The notes beneath the pieces are model-generated. The model did not search any database and was not told where the DNA came from. It saw nothing but the letters and a program-made list of their open reading frames with translations. Positions 7,432-17,224 of a DNA stretch of 31,250 nt are shown here, piece by piece; within the stretch, counting starts at the first letter, position 1, and each line of letters begins with the position of its first letter. The DNA comes from Syntrophales bacterium (GTDB taxonomy: Bacteria; Desulfobacterota; Syntrophia; Syntrophales; UBA2210). Location: NCBI GenBank assembly GCA_023230565.1, contig JALNXD010000036.1:1-31250 (forward strand). Direction: 5' to 3'. The translations under genes and the position numbers were made by a program.

Positions 7432-8982
7432 TCATGAGATAGTCCGGCGACTGGCGGGGCGGAGATTCATCTCGACACCCACATCAATCTGAGGTCTGTA
7501 ATCCTCAAGCACCGGAAAATGGTCAAGTCTTTTCGAGATTGCAGCATTGAGGAAAGAATCCACCCATTGATAAATATCGTTCTTCCGAAGCGAAGCCCTT
7601 AATTTTTTCATCCGCCATTTCTTTTCTTCATCAGGCATCATAAAGGCCTCGTAGATGGCATCAGCGGTTCGGTCCTGATCGAAGGGATTGACGAGCAGGC
7701 TCCACTTTTGCATCTGGGCGGCCGCACCGGCAAATTCGCTTAAAATCAGTACACTATTTTCTTCGATACTGCAGGCGCAGAATTCTTTTGCGATCAGGTT
7801 CATGCCATCTTTGAGAGGAGTGACCAGTCCAATTTCCGCTGCACGATAATAAGCCATCAACTCATTTCGTTCTACTGTTCTGAAGATATAATGCACAGGA
7901 ACCCAGCCTGATTGCGTGAAGCGTCCGTTTATTTCACTGGTCAGTCTTTCGATTTCTTTCTTAAGATAATCATATTCCGAAATTTCTTTCCTGCTTGGAA
8001 CCACGAGCTGCACCAGCACGACTTTTTCCCTCAGTTCCGGATATGTTTCAAGGGCATTCTGAAAAGCCTTCAGCCGCTCAGGAATTCCCTTCGTATAATC
8101 AAGACGATCAACACCTAAAATAATTTTGAATCCATGATAGTTGCCAAGTATTTCATTACATTTTTCTTCAACTTCAGCTGATGCTGCAGCTTCTGAAAAT
8201 TCCCTGTAATCGATACTGATGGGAAAAGCGCCAACCCTGGTTCTATGGCTGTTCGCTCTCAAATTGACAAGTTGCCCCTTCCCCTCAAGGCGTGCATTTT
8301 GAATAAGCGCTTTCCCGCACTGGATGAAATTTCTGCGGTCTCTCAATGTCTGGAAACCTATAAGATCGTACGAAATAAGTGACTGCAGTATCTCCCATCG
8401 CCAGGGCAGCTTCATAAAAACATCCAATTGTGGAAATGGTGTATGCAGGAAAAATCCTATTTTCTGTACCACACCCAAATCCCGCAGTTCCTTGCCTACG
8501 TTGACCAGCTGGTAATCGTGAATCCAGACATAGTCGTTTTCTTCCAACTGAATAGCTATTTCCCTGGCGAATTTGCGATTTACTTCGCAATACGCTGCCC
8601 AATAGGAAGGTTCGAAATTACAGCGTGAAAGAAGATCATGCAAAAGGGGCCAAAGAATCTCATTTGCAAAACCGTAATAAAAGCCTTCAACTTCAGGCGC
8701 AGTAAGTATGACCGGCTTCAGATCGAAACCTGTCATACTTGAAACAGTCAAAAGTGAATCTCTGACTTGTTGTTCTGTAACATCCGATTCGCCTGGCCAG
8801 CCGATCCAGAGACCGCCCCTGTCCTTCAATACAGGTGACAGGGCCGTCACCAGACCGCCGGAACCAGGGGCAGTCCGCAAAGTTTCATCTTCATCTCTTA
8901 CGAGAACAATAGGAAGACGGTTCGAAACAATCACAAGCCGGCTTTCCGGAGAAGAAGAGTGTTCTTTTTCCTCTTTGTACAT
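7432..8982 (-). CDS. otsA: Trehalose-6-phosphate synthase (GT20)
   Basis: Transfers glucose from an NDP-glucose to glucose-6-phosphate, giving trehalose-6-phosphate; 516 residues. GT20 signatures run in order: RLVIVSNRLPIVL, APGSGGLVTAL, YYGFANEILWP, VWIHDYQL, GFFLHTPFPQLDVF, VDRLDYTKGIPERLKAF and PLKDGMNLIAKEF. The residues corresponding to E. coli OtsA Tyr76, Trp85, Asp130, His154, Arg262 and Lys267 all appear to be present. The ATG follows AAGGAG by about 10 bases. It lies 179 bases downstream of treT on the same strand. No OtsB-type phosphatase is fused or encoded nearby. The related glucosylglycerol-phosphate synthase cannot be fully excluded by eye, but the trehalose context favours OtsA. 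Confidence 0.88.
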   Translation of the reverse strand: MYKEEKEHSSSPESRLVIVSNRLPIVLVRDEDETLRTAPGSGGLVTALSPVLKDRGGLWIGWPGESDVTEQQVRDSLLTVSSMTGFDLKPVILTAPEVEGFYYGFANEILWPLLHDLLSRCNFEPSYWAAYCEVNRKFAREIAIQLEENDYVWIHDYQLVNVGKELRDLGVVQKIGFFLHTPFPQLDVFMKLPWRWEILQSLISYDLIGFQTLRDRRNFIQCGKALIQNARLEGKGQLVNLRANSHRTRVGAFPISIDYREFSEAAASAEVEEKCNEILGNYHGFKIILGVDRLDYTKGIPERLKAFQNALETYPELREKVVLVQLVVPSRKEISEYDYLKKEIERLTSEINGRFTQSGWVPVHYIFRTVERNELMAYYRAAEIGLVTPLKDGMNLIAKEFCACSIEENSVLILSEFAGAAAQMQKWSLLVNPFDQDRTADAIYEAFMMPDEEKKWRMKKLRASLRKNDIYQWVDSFLNAAISKRLDHFPVLEDYRPQIDVGVEMNLRPASRRTIS

Positions 8983-9161
8983 GACCCAAATACTCCTTCA
9001 AAAGTAATTATTGCTGTGTTTTATTCTCAACGGTAACAAAATGGTTTATTTAAAGAAAGCCAAGATACTCGTTTTCATATTACTGATACGGGCGATTCCA
9101 TAAAAAAAGCCGCCGATTTTTCTCCCGCTGTCCATACAACTCAAGAAACCTCCTCCCGAAC

Positions 9162-10400
9162 TTAACCAATTTCTATGCGATCGGTCGCCCCATGAGATAT
9201 GGCCAGCATTAAAGTAAGATGCTCTCTGAGATCTCTTGTAATTAAAAAATTATCCCGAACAAATTCTTTGGCTTTTTTCCCCATTTCTTTCAGCCTGTTG
9301 CGATGCCGCAAAAGAAAGCGTATCCTGAGTGCCGCACCTTCCGGTGTATTTACAAGAAAACCGGTATGATGATTGAAAACCTGAATTCTCACTCCCCCCG
9401 TATCTCCCCCAAGAACAGGCTTTTCCTTCCACATTGCCTCAGTAACAGTGAGACCGAAGCCTTCACGAATTGATTTCTGCAATATTATATCCGAAATCCT
9501 CTGTAATGCATTGATACTCCTGTGGGCATCCGGCGGTAAAAGAAGTATGTGAATATCCGGATCGTCTCTCTGGGCAACTCGCACTTCCTCCAGAACTTCA
9601 ACTCCCTCGGGATCATCGGTTGCACCACTCCCCGCCAAAATCAGCTGCACGGGCAAAAATTCTTTGACCATCCGGTATGTCTCTATTACCCCAAGGGGGT
9701 CCTTGAAACGGTCAAAACGAGATATCTGGCTGATAATAGGTCGATGGGGATCTATATTCCATCTTTCATAGGCGCTTTCAATTTCAGCTTGATCGAGGTC
9801 GATGTTCTTTTCGCTTAATGGATCGATACTCGGAGGTATCAAATACATTGGATGGGGCAAAACCTGGGCAAAAGATGAAAGAGACCATATGCTCGCATCG
9901 TAGAAAGAAACAAAATTCTTGAGGTATCTCCACACTGGCCTATAGGGACGACTTGCATCTATATGGCATCGCCAGATCCATCTTCCCTTTCGATTCGTGC
10001 AATGATATAGAAGAGGCGCGGGCTGCGGATCATGAATGAAAACAAAATCCGCATTTTCAAGAACATCCTTGAGACGTTCGTAATTCTCCTTGTTTATACC
10101 TTCATAATTTTTCAGCATCGACTGCGAAATTGAAATTCTGTTTCCCTGCAGGGAATTGTGAATTTTTTTTGTGCACTCGTAAAACTCGGGATTACCCGAT
10201 ATCACTTCCCAATTAACTTCAAGTCCCAAAGCTTGTTTCAAAGGTACAAGACTCCGGAGAATTTCAGCCACGCCCCCGCCTTCCCTTGTGGAATTCACAT
10301 GCACTACCTTTATCCCCTGAAGAGGCCGGGCCAGCTGCAATAGATGATGAATTACTGCTTCCCCCACCACACTTCGATATTTTTCCAGATACTCTTCCAT
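9162..10400 (-). CDS. treT: Trehalose glycosyltransferring synthase TreT (GT4)
   Basis: A GT4 retaining glycosyltransferase of 412 residues that joins NDP-glucose and free glucose to give trehalose; the reaction is reversible. Seen: the donor-domain start VVHVNSTREGGGVAEILRSL, HDPQPAPLLYH, WRCHIDASRPYRPVW, ISRFDRFKDPLGVIETYRMV, and the C-terminal nucleotide-sugar block IREGFGLTVTEAMW followed by PVLGGDTGGVRIQV. The HID/ASRPYRPVW and GDTGGVR segments are typical of TreT rather than of general GT4 enzymes. The ATG follows AAGGA. It starts only five bases after the DUF5752-like gene ends, indicating one transcript and probable translational coupling. Confidence 0.9.
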   Translation of the reverse strand: MEEYLEKYRSVVGEAVIHHLLQLARPLQGIKVVHVNSTREGGGVAEILRSLVPLKQALGLEVNWEVISGNPEFYECTKKIHNSLQGNRISISQSMLKNYEGINKENYERLKDVLENADFVFIHDPQPAPLLYHCTNRKGRWIWRCHIDASRPYRPVWRYLKNFVSFYDASIWSLSSFAQVLPHPMYLIPPSIDPLSEKNIDLDQAEIESAYERWNIDPHRPIISQISRFDRFKDPLGVIETYRMVKEFLPVQLILAGSGATDDPEGVEVLEEVRVAQRDDPDIHILLLPPDAHRSINALQRISDIILQKSIREGFGLTVTEAMWKEKPVLGGDTGGVRIQVFNHHTGFLVNTPEGAALRIRFLLRHRNRLKEMGKKAKEFVRDNFLITRDLREHLTLMLAISHGATDRIEIG

Positions 10401-10405
10401 CTTTT

Positions 10406-11056
10406 TTATCCTTCCGCATGACTACCGAGAATTTCTTCCAACTCGATCCTGATTTGCCTGAGGCTAGTAAAAAAAGGGTCAATGTTGCGGATTGATTGTA
10501 TAAGGGTTCCATACCCGGCATCCAGTGTTTCCAGCCAGACAGAAAAATCGTCTCTTCTGTACGGAGGGCGTCTCCGCGCATCTATGAAATGATAAAAGAT
10601 GCTTCCCAGAGAAAGGTCGGGTATCCATTCTCTCAAGTCATTGCAATCCTTTACTTGAATGCCTGTATCCAGAACCACAATCTGTGATCTGACAAAATAA
10701 AACTGCTGATCCGGCTCAACCCAAGGAGGAATATCAAGTTCATCGAGTCTTTCATCAATAACCTCCAACAGTTCCCATCGCAGGCCTTCCAGGTTTTCAA
10801 AATCGATCGGATTTATGATTGCCAGACGTTCGGCCAAAATTTTATCATAAAGTGAATGGCGCGCCCATGAGGCAAAATCATTTGGAAATTCAGGATCATC
10901 GAACTTAGACCTGAGAAGCCCTCCCCAAAAGTGATAATAAATACATCCCTCGGGAACCTCTTCTATCCGGCTTCTCAGTTCTCTTAGAGTCTGCGCCTTG
11001 TAACCCGTCGCAATTGCGATAAGAGCACAATCTTTTATGTTAAATGTGTTTTCCAT
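10406..11056 (-). CDS. DUF5752-like protein with two tandem repeats
   Basis: A 216-residue soluble protein of unknown function made of two repeats of one domain, about residues 24-104 and 140-211. Both share the pattern LR, then G-x-I-(Y/F)-YHF (YHF at 41-43 and 155-157), then DFxxW (60-64 and 170-174), then I-x-P, then R-x-EL-E. It resembles the DUF5752 family, which I recall as found next to treT; that is recollection, not a search. The chosen ATG (11056) has GAGGG five bases upstream; a second ATG six codons earlier (11074) has none. Five bases separate it from treT downstream. No catalytic motif is visible. A regulatory or partner role for TreT is inference. Confidence 0.8.
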   Translation of the reverse strand: MENTFNIKDCALIAIATGYKAQTLRELRSRIEEVPEGCIYYHFWGGLLRSKFDDPEFPNDFASWARHSLYDKILAERLAIINPIDFENLEGLRWELLEVIDERLDELDIPPWVEPDQQFYFVRSQIVVLDTGIQVKDCNDLREWIPDLSLGSIFYHFIDARRRPPYRRDDFSVWLETLDAGYGTLIQSIRNIDPFFTSLRQIRIELEEILGSHAEG

Positions 11057-11094
11057 TAATACCCTCTGTGTCATGGTATCTTGCTATGGAGAAT

Positions 11095-11114
11095 TTTTCG
11101 AACCGGCCCGAAAA
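11095..11114. promoter_or_regulatory. Imperfect 20-base palindrome upstream of the DUF5752-like gene
   Basis: TTTTCGAACCGGCCCGAAAA has perfect outer arms (TTTTCG/CGAAAA) and a CCGG centre; 16 of 20 positions are symmetric. It lies about 40 bases upstream of the DUF5752-treT pair, in the 140-base gap after malQ. It could be an operator for a separate promoter or a small hairpin. No regulator is identified. Confidence 0.25.
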
Positions 11115-11198
11115 GAAGAGGTTTGCAGCAAATTGAACAAGATTTTCCTGTTATTGTATCATTTCACTCGTTGAAGTCAAGAAAGGAGCTGACAGATG

Positions 11199-12719
11199 CT
11201 ATGCGCACTCCCCCTTCTGCAAGTGCCTTCCGTATATGATCGTAAACTTTCTCAGTCTGTTCCAATCTTCCTCTCCTATCTGGGAAAATTGGAACCTCCA
11301 TCGCCAGTTTCCTTTTCTGCGCCCCGGATAGTTAATGCGAGCTTCGTTACCCCGGTTCATTATATCGGCCAGCGGGATAATCGCGATGTCGCTTACCGAC
11401 GAAAACGCAAGACGCATCAATTCATGTGAAATTCCGGATTCCGATATTTTTTTACCTGTGTACGCGAAAAGGTGTTTTCTCTGTCTCGGAGTCATCCTGT
11501 CAGAAAACCATCCTCGTGCAGTATCGTTGTCGTGCGTTCCTGTATACACGATGGAATTACGGACATGATTATGGGGCAGATAGGGATTGTCCGCCGCCTC
11601 GATCGAATCTTCAAACGCAAAAAGGAGTACTTTCATTGTAGAAAAGCCGAATGCATCAATGAGCGCAGTCACATCCGGCGTAATCGTGCCAAGGTCTTCC
11701 GCAACGAGAGACGCCGCCGGAATTACTCTGAACAATTTTTCAAAGAAATCATGGCCCGGCACCCGTACCCATCTCCCTTTTCGAGCCGTTTTTTCTCCCG
11801 CACCGACTTCCCAATATGCCTCAAACCCTCGAAAATGATCTATTCTCAACAGATCGAAAAGGCAGAGATTGTGACGGAAACGGTGTATCCACCATTTATA
11901 ATTTTCTTTTTTAAGTTTTTCCCAGTCATATACCGGGTTTCCCCATAGCTGACCGGTACGGCTGAACATATCCGGCGGCACGCCTGCTATTTTTACGGGC
12001 ATTTTGTCCTCGGACAATTTAAAAATTTCAGGGTGAGACCATACGTCTGCGCTATCCAAAGCCACATAAAACGGCAAATCTCCGAATATCAAAATATTTT
12101 TCTTTTCGGCATATCTTTTTAATGCCTCCCACTGACTGTAAAAACAGAACTGTACGTAACGCTCATATTCAATTGAATCATTCAGCTCATCACCCAGCTT
12201 TTTAATTACCGAAGGATCATGATTTTTAACACCATCGGGCCATTCAGTCCATACGCGGCCGGAAAAATGCTTCTTGAACGCACTAAACAGCGCATACTCT
12301 TCCAGCCATTCCTTGTGTTTATCGCAGAAAATAGTAAACTCGCATCTCAAATCGTTCCTTTCACGGAATCGAGTAAACGAGATCTTAAGAATTCTGTCTT
12401 TAAACTCCTGCGCTTTCGTGTAATTGACTTTATTTACCGAACCGGATGGTGTATGAGTAATTTGCTTCCTGTCCAGAAGGCCTTCCCGTACGAGCACCTC
12501 AGGACTGATCAGAAGGGGATTCCCGGCAAAAGCCGAAGATACCTGATACGGAGAATTCCCACACGACTGGTTTAATGGAAGAACTTGCCAATATGTCTGT
12601 AAATGCTCACTCAAAAGGTCAAGCCATCTGTATGCCTGAGGACCGAAATCACCTATTCCGTATTGCCCGGGCAGCGAAAATACGGGAAGAAGAATTCCAC
12701 TTGCCCTTTTTGTCAGCAC
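11199..12719 (-). CDS. malQ: 4-alpha-glucanotransferase (amylomaltase, GH77)
   Basis: Transfers alpha-1,4-glucan segments between maltodextrins, releasing glucose. GH77 features: the N-terminal GILLPVFSLPGQYGIGDFG, GDLPFYVALDSADVW, the nucleophile segment LLRIDHFRGFEAYW, acid/base VAEDLGTITPDV, and THDNDT with the transition-state Asp. The frame is open up to a TTG at 12848 overlapping treZ, but the best start is GTG 12719, preceded by AAGGAGG and giving a 506-residue protein that begins VLTKRASGILLP, the usual MalQ beginning. This leaves 103 bases after treZ. In this cluster it would rebuild longer chains for TreY from the short glucans left by GlgX and TreZ. Confidence 0.93.
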   Translation of the reverse strand: MLTKRASGILLPVFSLPGQYGIGDFGPQAYRWLDLLSEHLQTYWQVLPLNQSCGNSPYQVSSAFAGNPLLISPEVLVREGLLDRKQITHTPSGSVNKVNYTKAQEFKDRILKISFTRFRERNDLRCEFTIFCDKHKEWLEEYALFSAFKKHFSGRVWTEWPDGVKNHDPSVIKKLGDELNDSIEYERYVQFCFYSQWEALKRYAEKKNILIFGDLPFYVALDSADVWSHPEIFKLSEDKMPVKIAGVPPDMFSRTGQLWGNPVYDWEKLKKENYKWWIHRFRHNLCLFDLLRIDHFRGFEAYWEVGAGEKTARKGRWVRVPGHDFFEKLFRVIPAASLVAEDLGTITPDVTALIDAFGFSTMKVLLFAFEDSIEAADNPYLPHNHVRNSIVYTGTHDNDTARGWFSDRMTPRQRKHLFAYTGKKISESGISHELMRLAFSSVSDIAIIPLADIMNRGNEARINYPGRRKGNWRWRFQFSQIGEEDWNRLRKFTIIYGRHLQKGECA

Positions 12720-12822
12720 TTGTCCTCCTTGTATTTCCGGTCTGAAGTGTGTTTCCATCTTGTTTGCTCGTCTACAGTCTTGAGAAGGCCTGCAATCTCG
12801 CATCTGTCTTCTATAACTGTCA

Positions 12823-14571
12823 TTAGATACGAATTCCCGGAGGGCCAAGAACTGCGACCGATTCAGGTGGCAAAAACATGCCGCATTCCCTTATCTCGCA
12901 CCGATCATCTGATGCCAGAATTACTTTTCCGGATCTTTTTTCTCCAATTTCTATAATTTGGCTCTTTTTCGAAAAATTACACGCTACACTGAATTGTTCT
13001 CTTTCAAAATGCAGCCATTTTGCGTTCTCGTCAAAGGATATCCTGACTTTTTCCTTTCTTCCGCTGCTCAGGCCATGCACTGATTTTCGCAGTTTCATTA
13101 ACTTTCTGTACCAATCAAGGAAAGAGCTGTGATCTTTTTCATCTTTTTCTTTCCAGTTCAGTTTCGAATCCTGAAAACTTTCCGGAGCCTGAGGATTCGG
13201 AACATCGTCTTTTTTCCATTTAAAAGATGCAAATTCTTCTTTTCGACCTTCCGCAACAGCCTTTGCCAATTCAGGATCAGCGTGATCGGTAAAATAAAGA
13301 AAAGGAGTCGATGCATTCCATTCCTCGCCTTGGAATATAAGCGGAATAAAAGGAGACAGCATGACAAGAGCGGCTCCTATTTTAAGAAGACCGGGAGTAA
13401 CAAGCCTGCCGAGCCGTTCTCCAAATGCTCTATTTCCTACTTGATCGTGATTTTGCAGGAAAACGATAAAACGGCTTCCCGGCAGATCGCCAGCCGGTTT
13501 GCCATGGGAGCGCCCTCTATGCATGGAGTAGGCACCATCAAAAACAAAGGTCTCGGAAAGCGCTTTTGCCAATTTCTGCAGTGAACCGAAATCGATGTAG
13601 TATCCTTCTTTTTCACCTGTCAGTACCGTATGGACACAATGGTGATAATCATCATTCCATTGCGCATCGAGGCCGTACCCTCCTGTTTCCCGATGCTTCA
13701 CAATGCGTGGATTGTTGAGGGCGCTTTCGGCTATCAGAAAAAAATATCGCCCCAGTTCCGCCTGGATCTCTTCTTTCCGTATCGCCATTTCTTCCAATAT
13801 GTTGAGTGCCGAAATGTCAATAATTGTATCGATCGCATCTATTCTGAGTGCATCGACATGATAATCCCTGAACCACATGATGGCATTATCGCAGATGAAC
13901 CTCCGGACCTCATCACTTCGCGGTCCGTCGACATTGACAGCCTCTCCCCAGGGCTGGCGGTATTTGCCCGTTGTATAGGGTCCGAATTTTCCCAGATAAT
14001 TACCTTCGGGGCCGAAATGGTTATATACTACATCCAGAATTACGGCCAGGCCCCGCTCATGACAGGCATTGACAAGACGTTTGTATCCCGCAGGTCCTCC
14101 ATATGGTTCATGCGGTGCATACAGATTTACCCCGTCATATCCCCATCCATGAATTCCGGAGAAACCGTTTACCGGCATGATTTCCAGATGGGTAATCCCT
14201 AGATCCACAAGGTAGTCAAGACGATTCACAACACCTTCAAAAGTCCCATCAGGCGAAAACGTTCCTACATGCAATTCGTAGATAATGGAACTGGAAAGAG
14301 GCGGAGGGTGCCATGCCATATCATTCCATTTAAAACGGGTATGATCGTATGTTCTTGAAGGACCGTGTACGCCTTGCGGCTGCCACAAAGAGCGGGGATC
14401 CGGGAAAGGGCCTTCACCGTCGAGGAAAAAGGCATAATCGGATCCATGTTCTCCCCCTTCTGCATCGAGTCGCCACCATCCTTTTTCTTCGCGGATCATT
14501 GATAACACTTCCTGCCCCCATTGCACCTCTACTTTTTTCGAATCGGGAGCCCATACTTCTAACAGAGCCAC
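12823..14571 (-). CDS. treZ: Malto-oligosyltrehalose trehalohydrolase (GH13)
   Basis: Cleaves maltooligosyl-trehalose to release free trehalose; 582 residues. An N-terminal early-set domain (about 1-85) precedes the GH13 barrel. The catalytic residues are visible: nucleophile Asp245 in DALRIDAI, acid/base Glu282 in LIAESALN, and Asp376 in QNHDQVGNR. YELHVGTFSPDGTF and GWGYDGVNLYAPHEPYGGP are typical of TreZ. The start is a GTG at 14571, one base after the treY stop, with AAGGAGGG five bases upstream, so the GTG is well supported and translation is coupled to treY. Confidence 0.94.
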   Translation of the reverse strand: MALLEVWAPDSKKVEVQWGQEVLSMIREEKGWWRLDAEGGEHGSDYAFFLDGEGPFPDPRSLWQPQGVHGPSRTYDHTRFKWNDMAWHPPPLSSSIIYELHVGTFSPDGTFEGVVNRLDYLVDLGITHLEIMPVNGFSGIHGWGYDGVNLYAPHEPYGGPAGYKRLVNACHERGLAVILDVVYNHFGPEGNYLGKFGPYTTGKYRQPWGEAVNVDGPRSDEVRRFICDNAIMWFRDYHVDALRIDAIDTIIDISALNILEEMAIRKEEIQAELGRYFFLIAESALNNPRIVKHRETGGYGLDAQWNDDYHHCVHTVLTGEKEGYYIDFGSLQKLAKALSETFVFDGAYSMHRGRSHGKPAGDLPGSRFIVFLQNHDQVGNRAFGERLGRLVTPGLLKIGAALVMLSPFIPLIFQGEEWNASTPFLYFTDHADPELAKAVAEGRKEEFASFKWKKDDVPNPQAPESFQDSKLNWKEKDEKDHSSFLDWYRKLMKLRKSVHGLSSGRKEKVRISFDENAKWLHFEREQFSVACNFSKKSQIIEIGEKRSGKVILASDDRCEIRECGMFLPPESVAVLGPPGIRI

Positions 14572-14572
14572 G

Positions 14573-17224
14573 TCAACCCTCCTTCAATAAAAGCGAAACG
14601 GGAAAAGATTCAAAGAGAACCGAAGCAGGAATCGCACCTCCCTGTAACACTTCCCCCGTAAATATATTATTCCATTTCCCTTCAGGCAAAAAAATGCATG
14701 TAGACCCCCATGCTCCATTCAAATTTAGAATCAGGCGCGGAACGACTGCTGCGATTGTCCCTCCTCGTAAAAAACCGATGACATGCTTTTTTCTTTCTCC
14801 TTCCGATTCGAGAGCGGTGTATCCTGACAGTTCGAATAGATCTTTATTCTCTCTCCTTACATCGAGTGCCTTTTTCATCACATAAAATTTGGGAAGACCC
14901 GTTTCTTCTTTTTTCATGATTTCCGCTGCAGAAAGGGACTGGACCTCCTGCAAAAGAAAGCGCCGCTTTTCAAAATCAACGGGCCTCCTGTTATCCGGAT
15001 CAACCAGGCTAAGATCCCAAAGTTCCGTTCCCTGATAGAAATCGGGAATTCCGGGAATGGTCGCCTTTAAAAGAACCTGTGACAAAGAGTTAACATGCCC
15101 GGGACCCACAAGGGGCTCTACAAATTTTCTTAATTCTTTTTTAAACGGCTCATTTCCGTACAGATCATGAATAAAATCTCTGAGCCTTTCTTCATATTCA
15201 CTTTCATGCTTCAGCCATGAAGTATGAGTTTTTGCCTCCCGCGCCGCTTTCTGCAAATAAAGAAACAGACGTTCTTCATCAATCGGCCATGCACCTGTCA
15301 ATGCTTGATATATAAAATATTCCATATTACGGTCCGGCATGCCCTTTTTTCTGTATTTTTCATTCATTTCAGAAAACCGCCGTACCGCACGTATCCAAAG
15401 TTCGGGAATTTCGGAAAGTAGAACAAGTCTGGCCCGTACATCCTCGCTTCTTTTCGAGTCGTGTGTCGATGTGGCAACCATTGTTTTGGGTCTTTCCTTG
15501 CAGGTTTCCGCCATAACACGATGAAATTCTTCCGGCGGTATGCCGAATTGTGCGGGATCTCCACCTACTTCATTTAGTGCTAGGAAACGGTTATAGGTGT
15601 AAAATGCCGTATCTTCCACTCCCTTTGCCGTAATTGCGCCCGTCACTTGCTGAAAAGCAAGAATAAATTCTCTCTCCGGCGACCCGGAAGGACAGGAAAA
15701 AAGATTACCTATGAAATCCAGCAGCCCTTGATCCACGCCGGTTTGATTTTGCTTTGCCTCCATGATGGCATGGCCGATCACTTTCCGGTCTTCTTTTCTC
15801 GCCTCTTCACCTTCTATTTCCATGTAAGTACGGTAGACCGGAAAGCATGCAATTATCTCTCGTATGGCTTTATCTGCATCTTCTATCGTAAAATCCCGAT
15901 AGGAAAGATGCTCTTCTAAAAGATCCGCCAGTTTTCTCGAAAGGCGGTAAATTTCACTTGTAAAAAGATCTCTCATCACCTGGTGTTTCGAAGCCCGTTC
16001 GACTGAATGGTAGTCTCTCGTTTCTCCGGTAAATTCAATGTAGAATTCAGTTAAGGGGCTCTCTTTCTCCGGATCAATGAATAATCCTGTAAGAAGATTC
16101 ATGAAATCGTAGCCGGTAGTGCCGTCTACAGGCCAGCGGGCAGGTAATTTTTCTCCGGGCACAAGGATTTTTTCTGCTACTTTCCATACTTCAGGAGCGA
16201 CTTCCTGCAGGCGGTTAAAATATTGTGCCGGATCACGAAGCCCATCGGGATGATCGATACGCAAACCCGAAACGGTGCCTCTTTTCAGCCAGTCTAATAT
16301 AAGAGCATGGGAAGTTTCAAAGACTTCCCTGCTTTCACAGCGTATTGCTGCAAGTGAAGATATGTCGAAAAATCTTCTGTAATTAAGATTCCGGGACGCT
16401 GCTTTCCACCAGGAAAGCCTGTAATGCTGCAAATTCATTAAAAAATCAATCCTTGTGTGATCCCTGCCAATCTCCTCTATTACTTCATCAAGTACCCCCT
16501 GAGATTCATGTGACGTTTGCAAAATGTCTTCAAGAAAAAATTCCGCAGCGGCCTTTCGGTTATAGTAATCGGCTACAGGATCGGGGCAGTCGGCTGCGGA
16601 ATACACGAGCTGCCGGAATATCGAGGCAAGCAGACTCAAGGGCTTGAGATGCATTCTGATTGCCGCATCATTGAGAATATAAGAAGCCGACTCCGGCGAA
16701 AGAGGAAATTTAAGTCCCTCATAATAGAAAAAAAACCGGCTTTTTTCTCTGCGAAGCGTAATCTTGCCGGCTTCGAGAATTCTTCCGTAATGGTCGGCAA
16801 GAACGGGGAGAAGAATTTTTCCCTTAAGCCGCTCTTCATTCGCAATCCAGTCAATGTCAAAGTACTTGTCAAAGCGACTCAGAGAACCGTTTTCGAGAAC
16901 ATCGTTCCACCAGGGATTTTCGCCGTTTCCCACCTCCATATGATTCGGTACTATATCAATTACCAGACCCAATCCCTCTTTTTTCAGAGCTCCAACAAGT
17001 GTGTCGAATCCTTTTTCACCACCCAGCTCAGGATTTACAAATCCCGGATCAACCACATCATAGCCGTGCAGACTTCCTGCCGCGGCTTTGAAAACAGGCG
17101 ACGCATAGACATGACTAATGCCCAATTGCTTCAAATATCCTGCCAGTGCGGCTCCTGCCTCGAGAGTGAATCCACGGTGAAACTGCATCCTGTATGTCGC
17201 GCTGGGCGTTTCATTCTTCTTCAT
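14573..17224 (-). CDS. treY: Maltooligosyl trehalose synthase (GH13)
   Basis: Intramolecular transglucosylation that turns the reducing-end alpha-1,4 bond of a maltodextrin into the alpha,alpha-1,1 bond of trehalose. It has 883 residues, including the long insertions of TreY. Motifs: the N-terminal ATYRMQFHRGFTLEAG, HGYDVVDPGFVNPELGG, IVPNHMEVGNGENPWWNDVL, the nucleophile region VSGLRIDHPDGLRDP, the acid/base region ILVPGEKLP followed by WPVDGTTGYDFMN, and TSTHDSKRSEDVRARL. The ATG overlaps the end of glgX by 14 bases, and its ribosome binding site (AGGAGG) is coded within the last glgX codons, so the two genes are translationally coupled. Confidence 0.95.
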   Translation of the reverse strand: MKKNETPSATYRMQFHRGFTLEAGAALAGYLKQLGISHVYASPVFKAAAGSLHGYDVVDPGFVNPELGGEKGFDTLVGALKKEGLGLVIDIVPNHMEVGNGENPWWNDVLENGSLSRFDKYFDIDWIANEERLKGKILLPVLADHYGRILEAGKITLRREKSRFFFYYEGLKFPLSPESASYILNDAAIRMHLKPLSLLASIFRQLVYSAADCPDPVADYYNRKAAAEFFLEDILQTSHESQGVLDEVIEEIGRDHTRIDFLMNLQHYRLSWWKAASRNLNYRRFFDISSLAAIRCESREVFETSHALILDWLKRGTVSGLRIDHPDGLRDPAQYFNRLQEVAPEVWKVAEKILVPGEKLPARWPVDGTTGYDFMNLLTGLFIDPEKESPLTEFYIEFTGETRDYHSVERASKHQVMRDLFTSEIYRLSRKLADLLEEHLSYRDFTIEDADKAIREIIACFPVYRTYMEIEGEEARKEDRKVIGHAIMEAKQNQTGVDQGLLDFIGNLFSCPSGSPEREFILAFQQVTGAITAKGVEDTAFYTYNRFLALNEVGGDPAQFGIPPEEFHRVMAETCKERPKTMVATSTHDSKRSEDVRARLVLLSEIPELWIRAVRRFSEMNEKYRKKGMPDRNMEYFIYQALTGAWPIDEERLFLYLQKAAREAKTHTSWLKHESEYEERLRDFIHDLYGNEPFKKELRKFVEPLVGPGHVNSLSQVLLKATIPGIPDFYQGTELWDLSLVDPDNRRPVDFEKRRFLLQEVQSLSAAEIMKKEETGLPKFYVMKKALDVRRENKDLFELSGYTALESEGERKKHVIGFLRGGTIAAVVPRLILNLNGAWGSTCIFLPEGKWNNIFTGEVLQGGAIPASVLFESFPVSLLLKEG

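Noticed and set aside
12720..12848. Longer malQ start at TTG 12848
   Set aside because: The extra 43 residues are not family-like, and GTG 12719 has a perfect AAGGAGG and yields the typical MalQ beginning.
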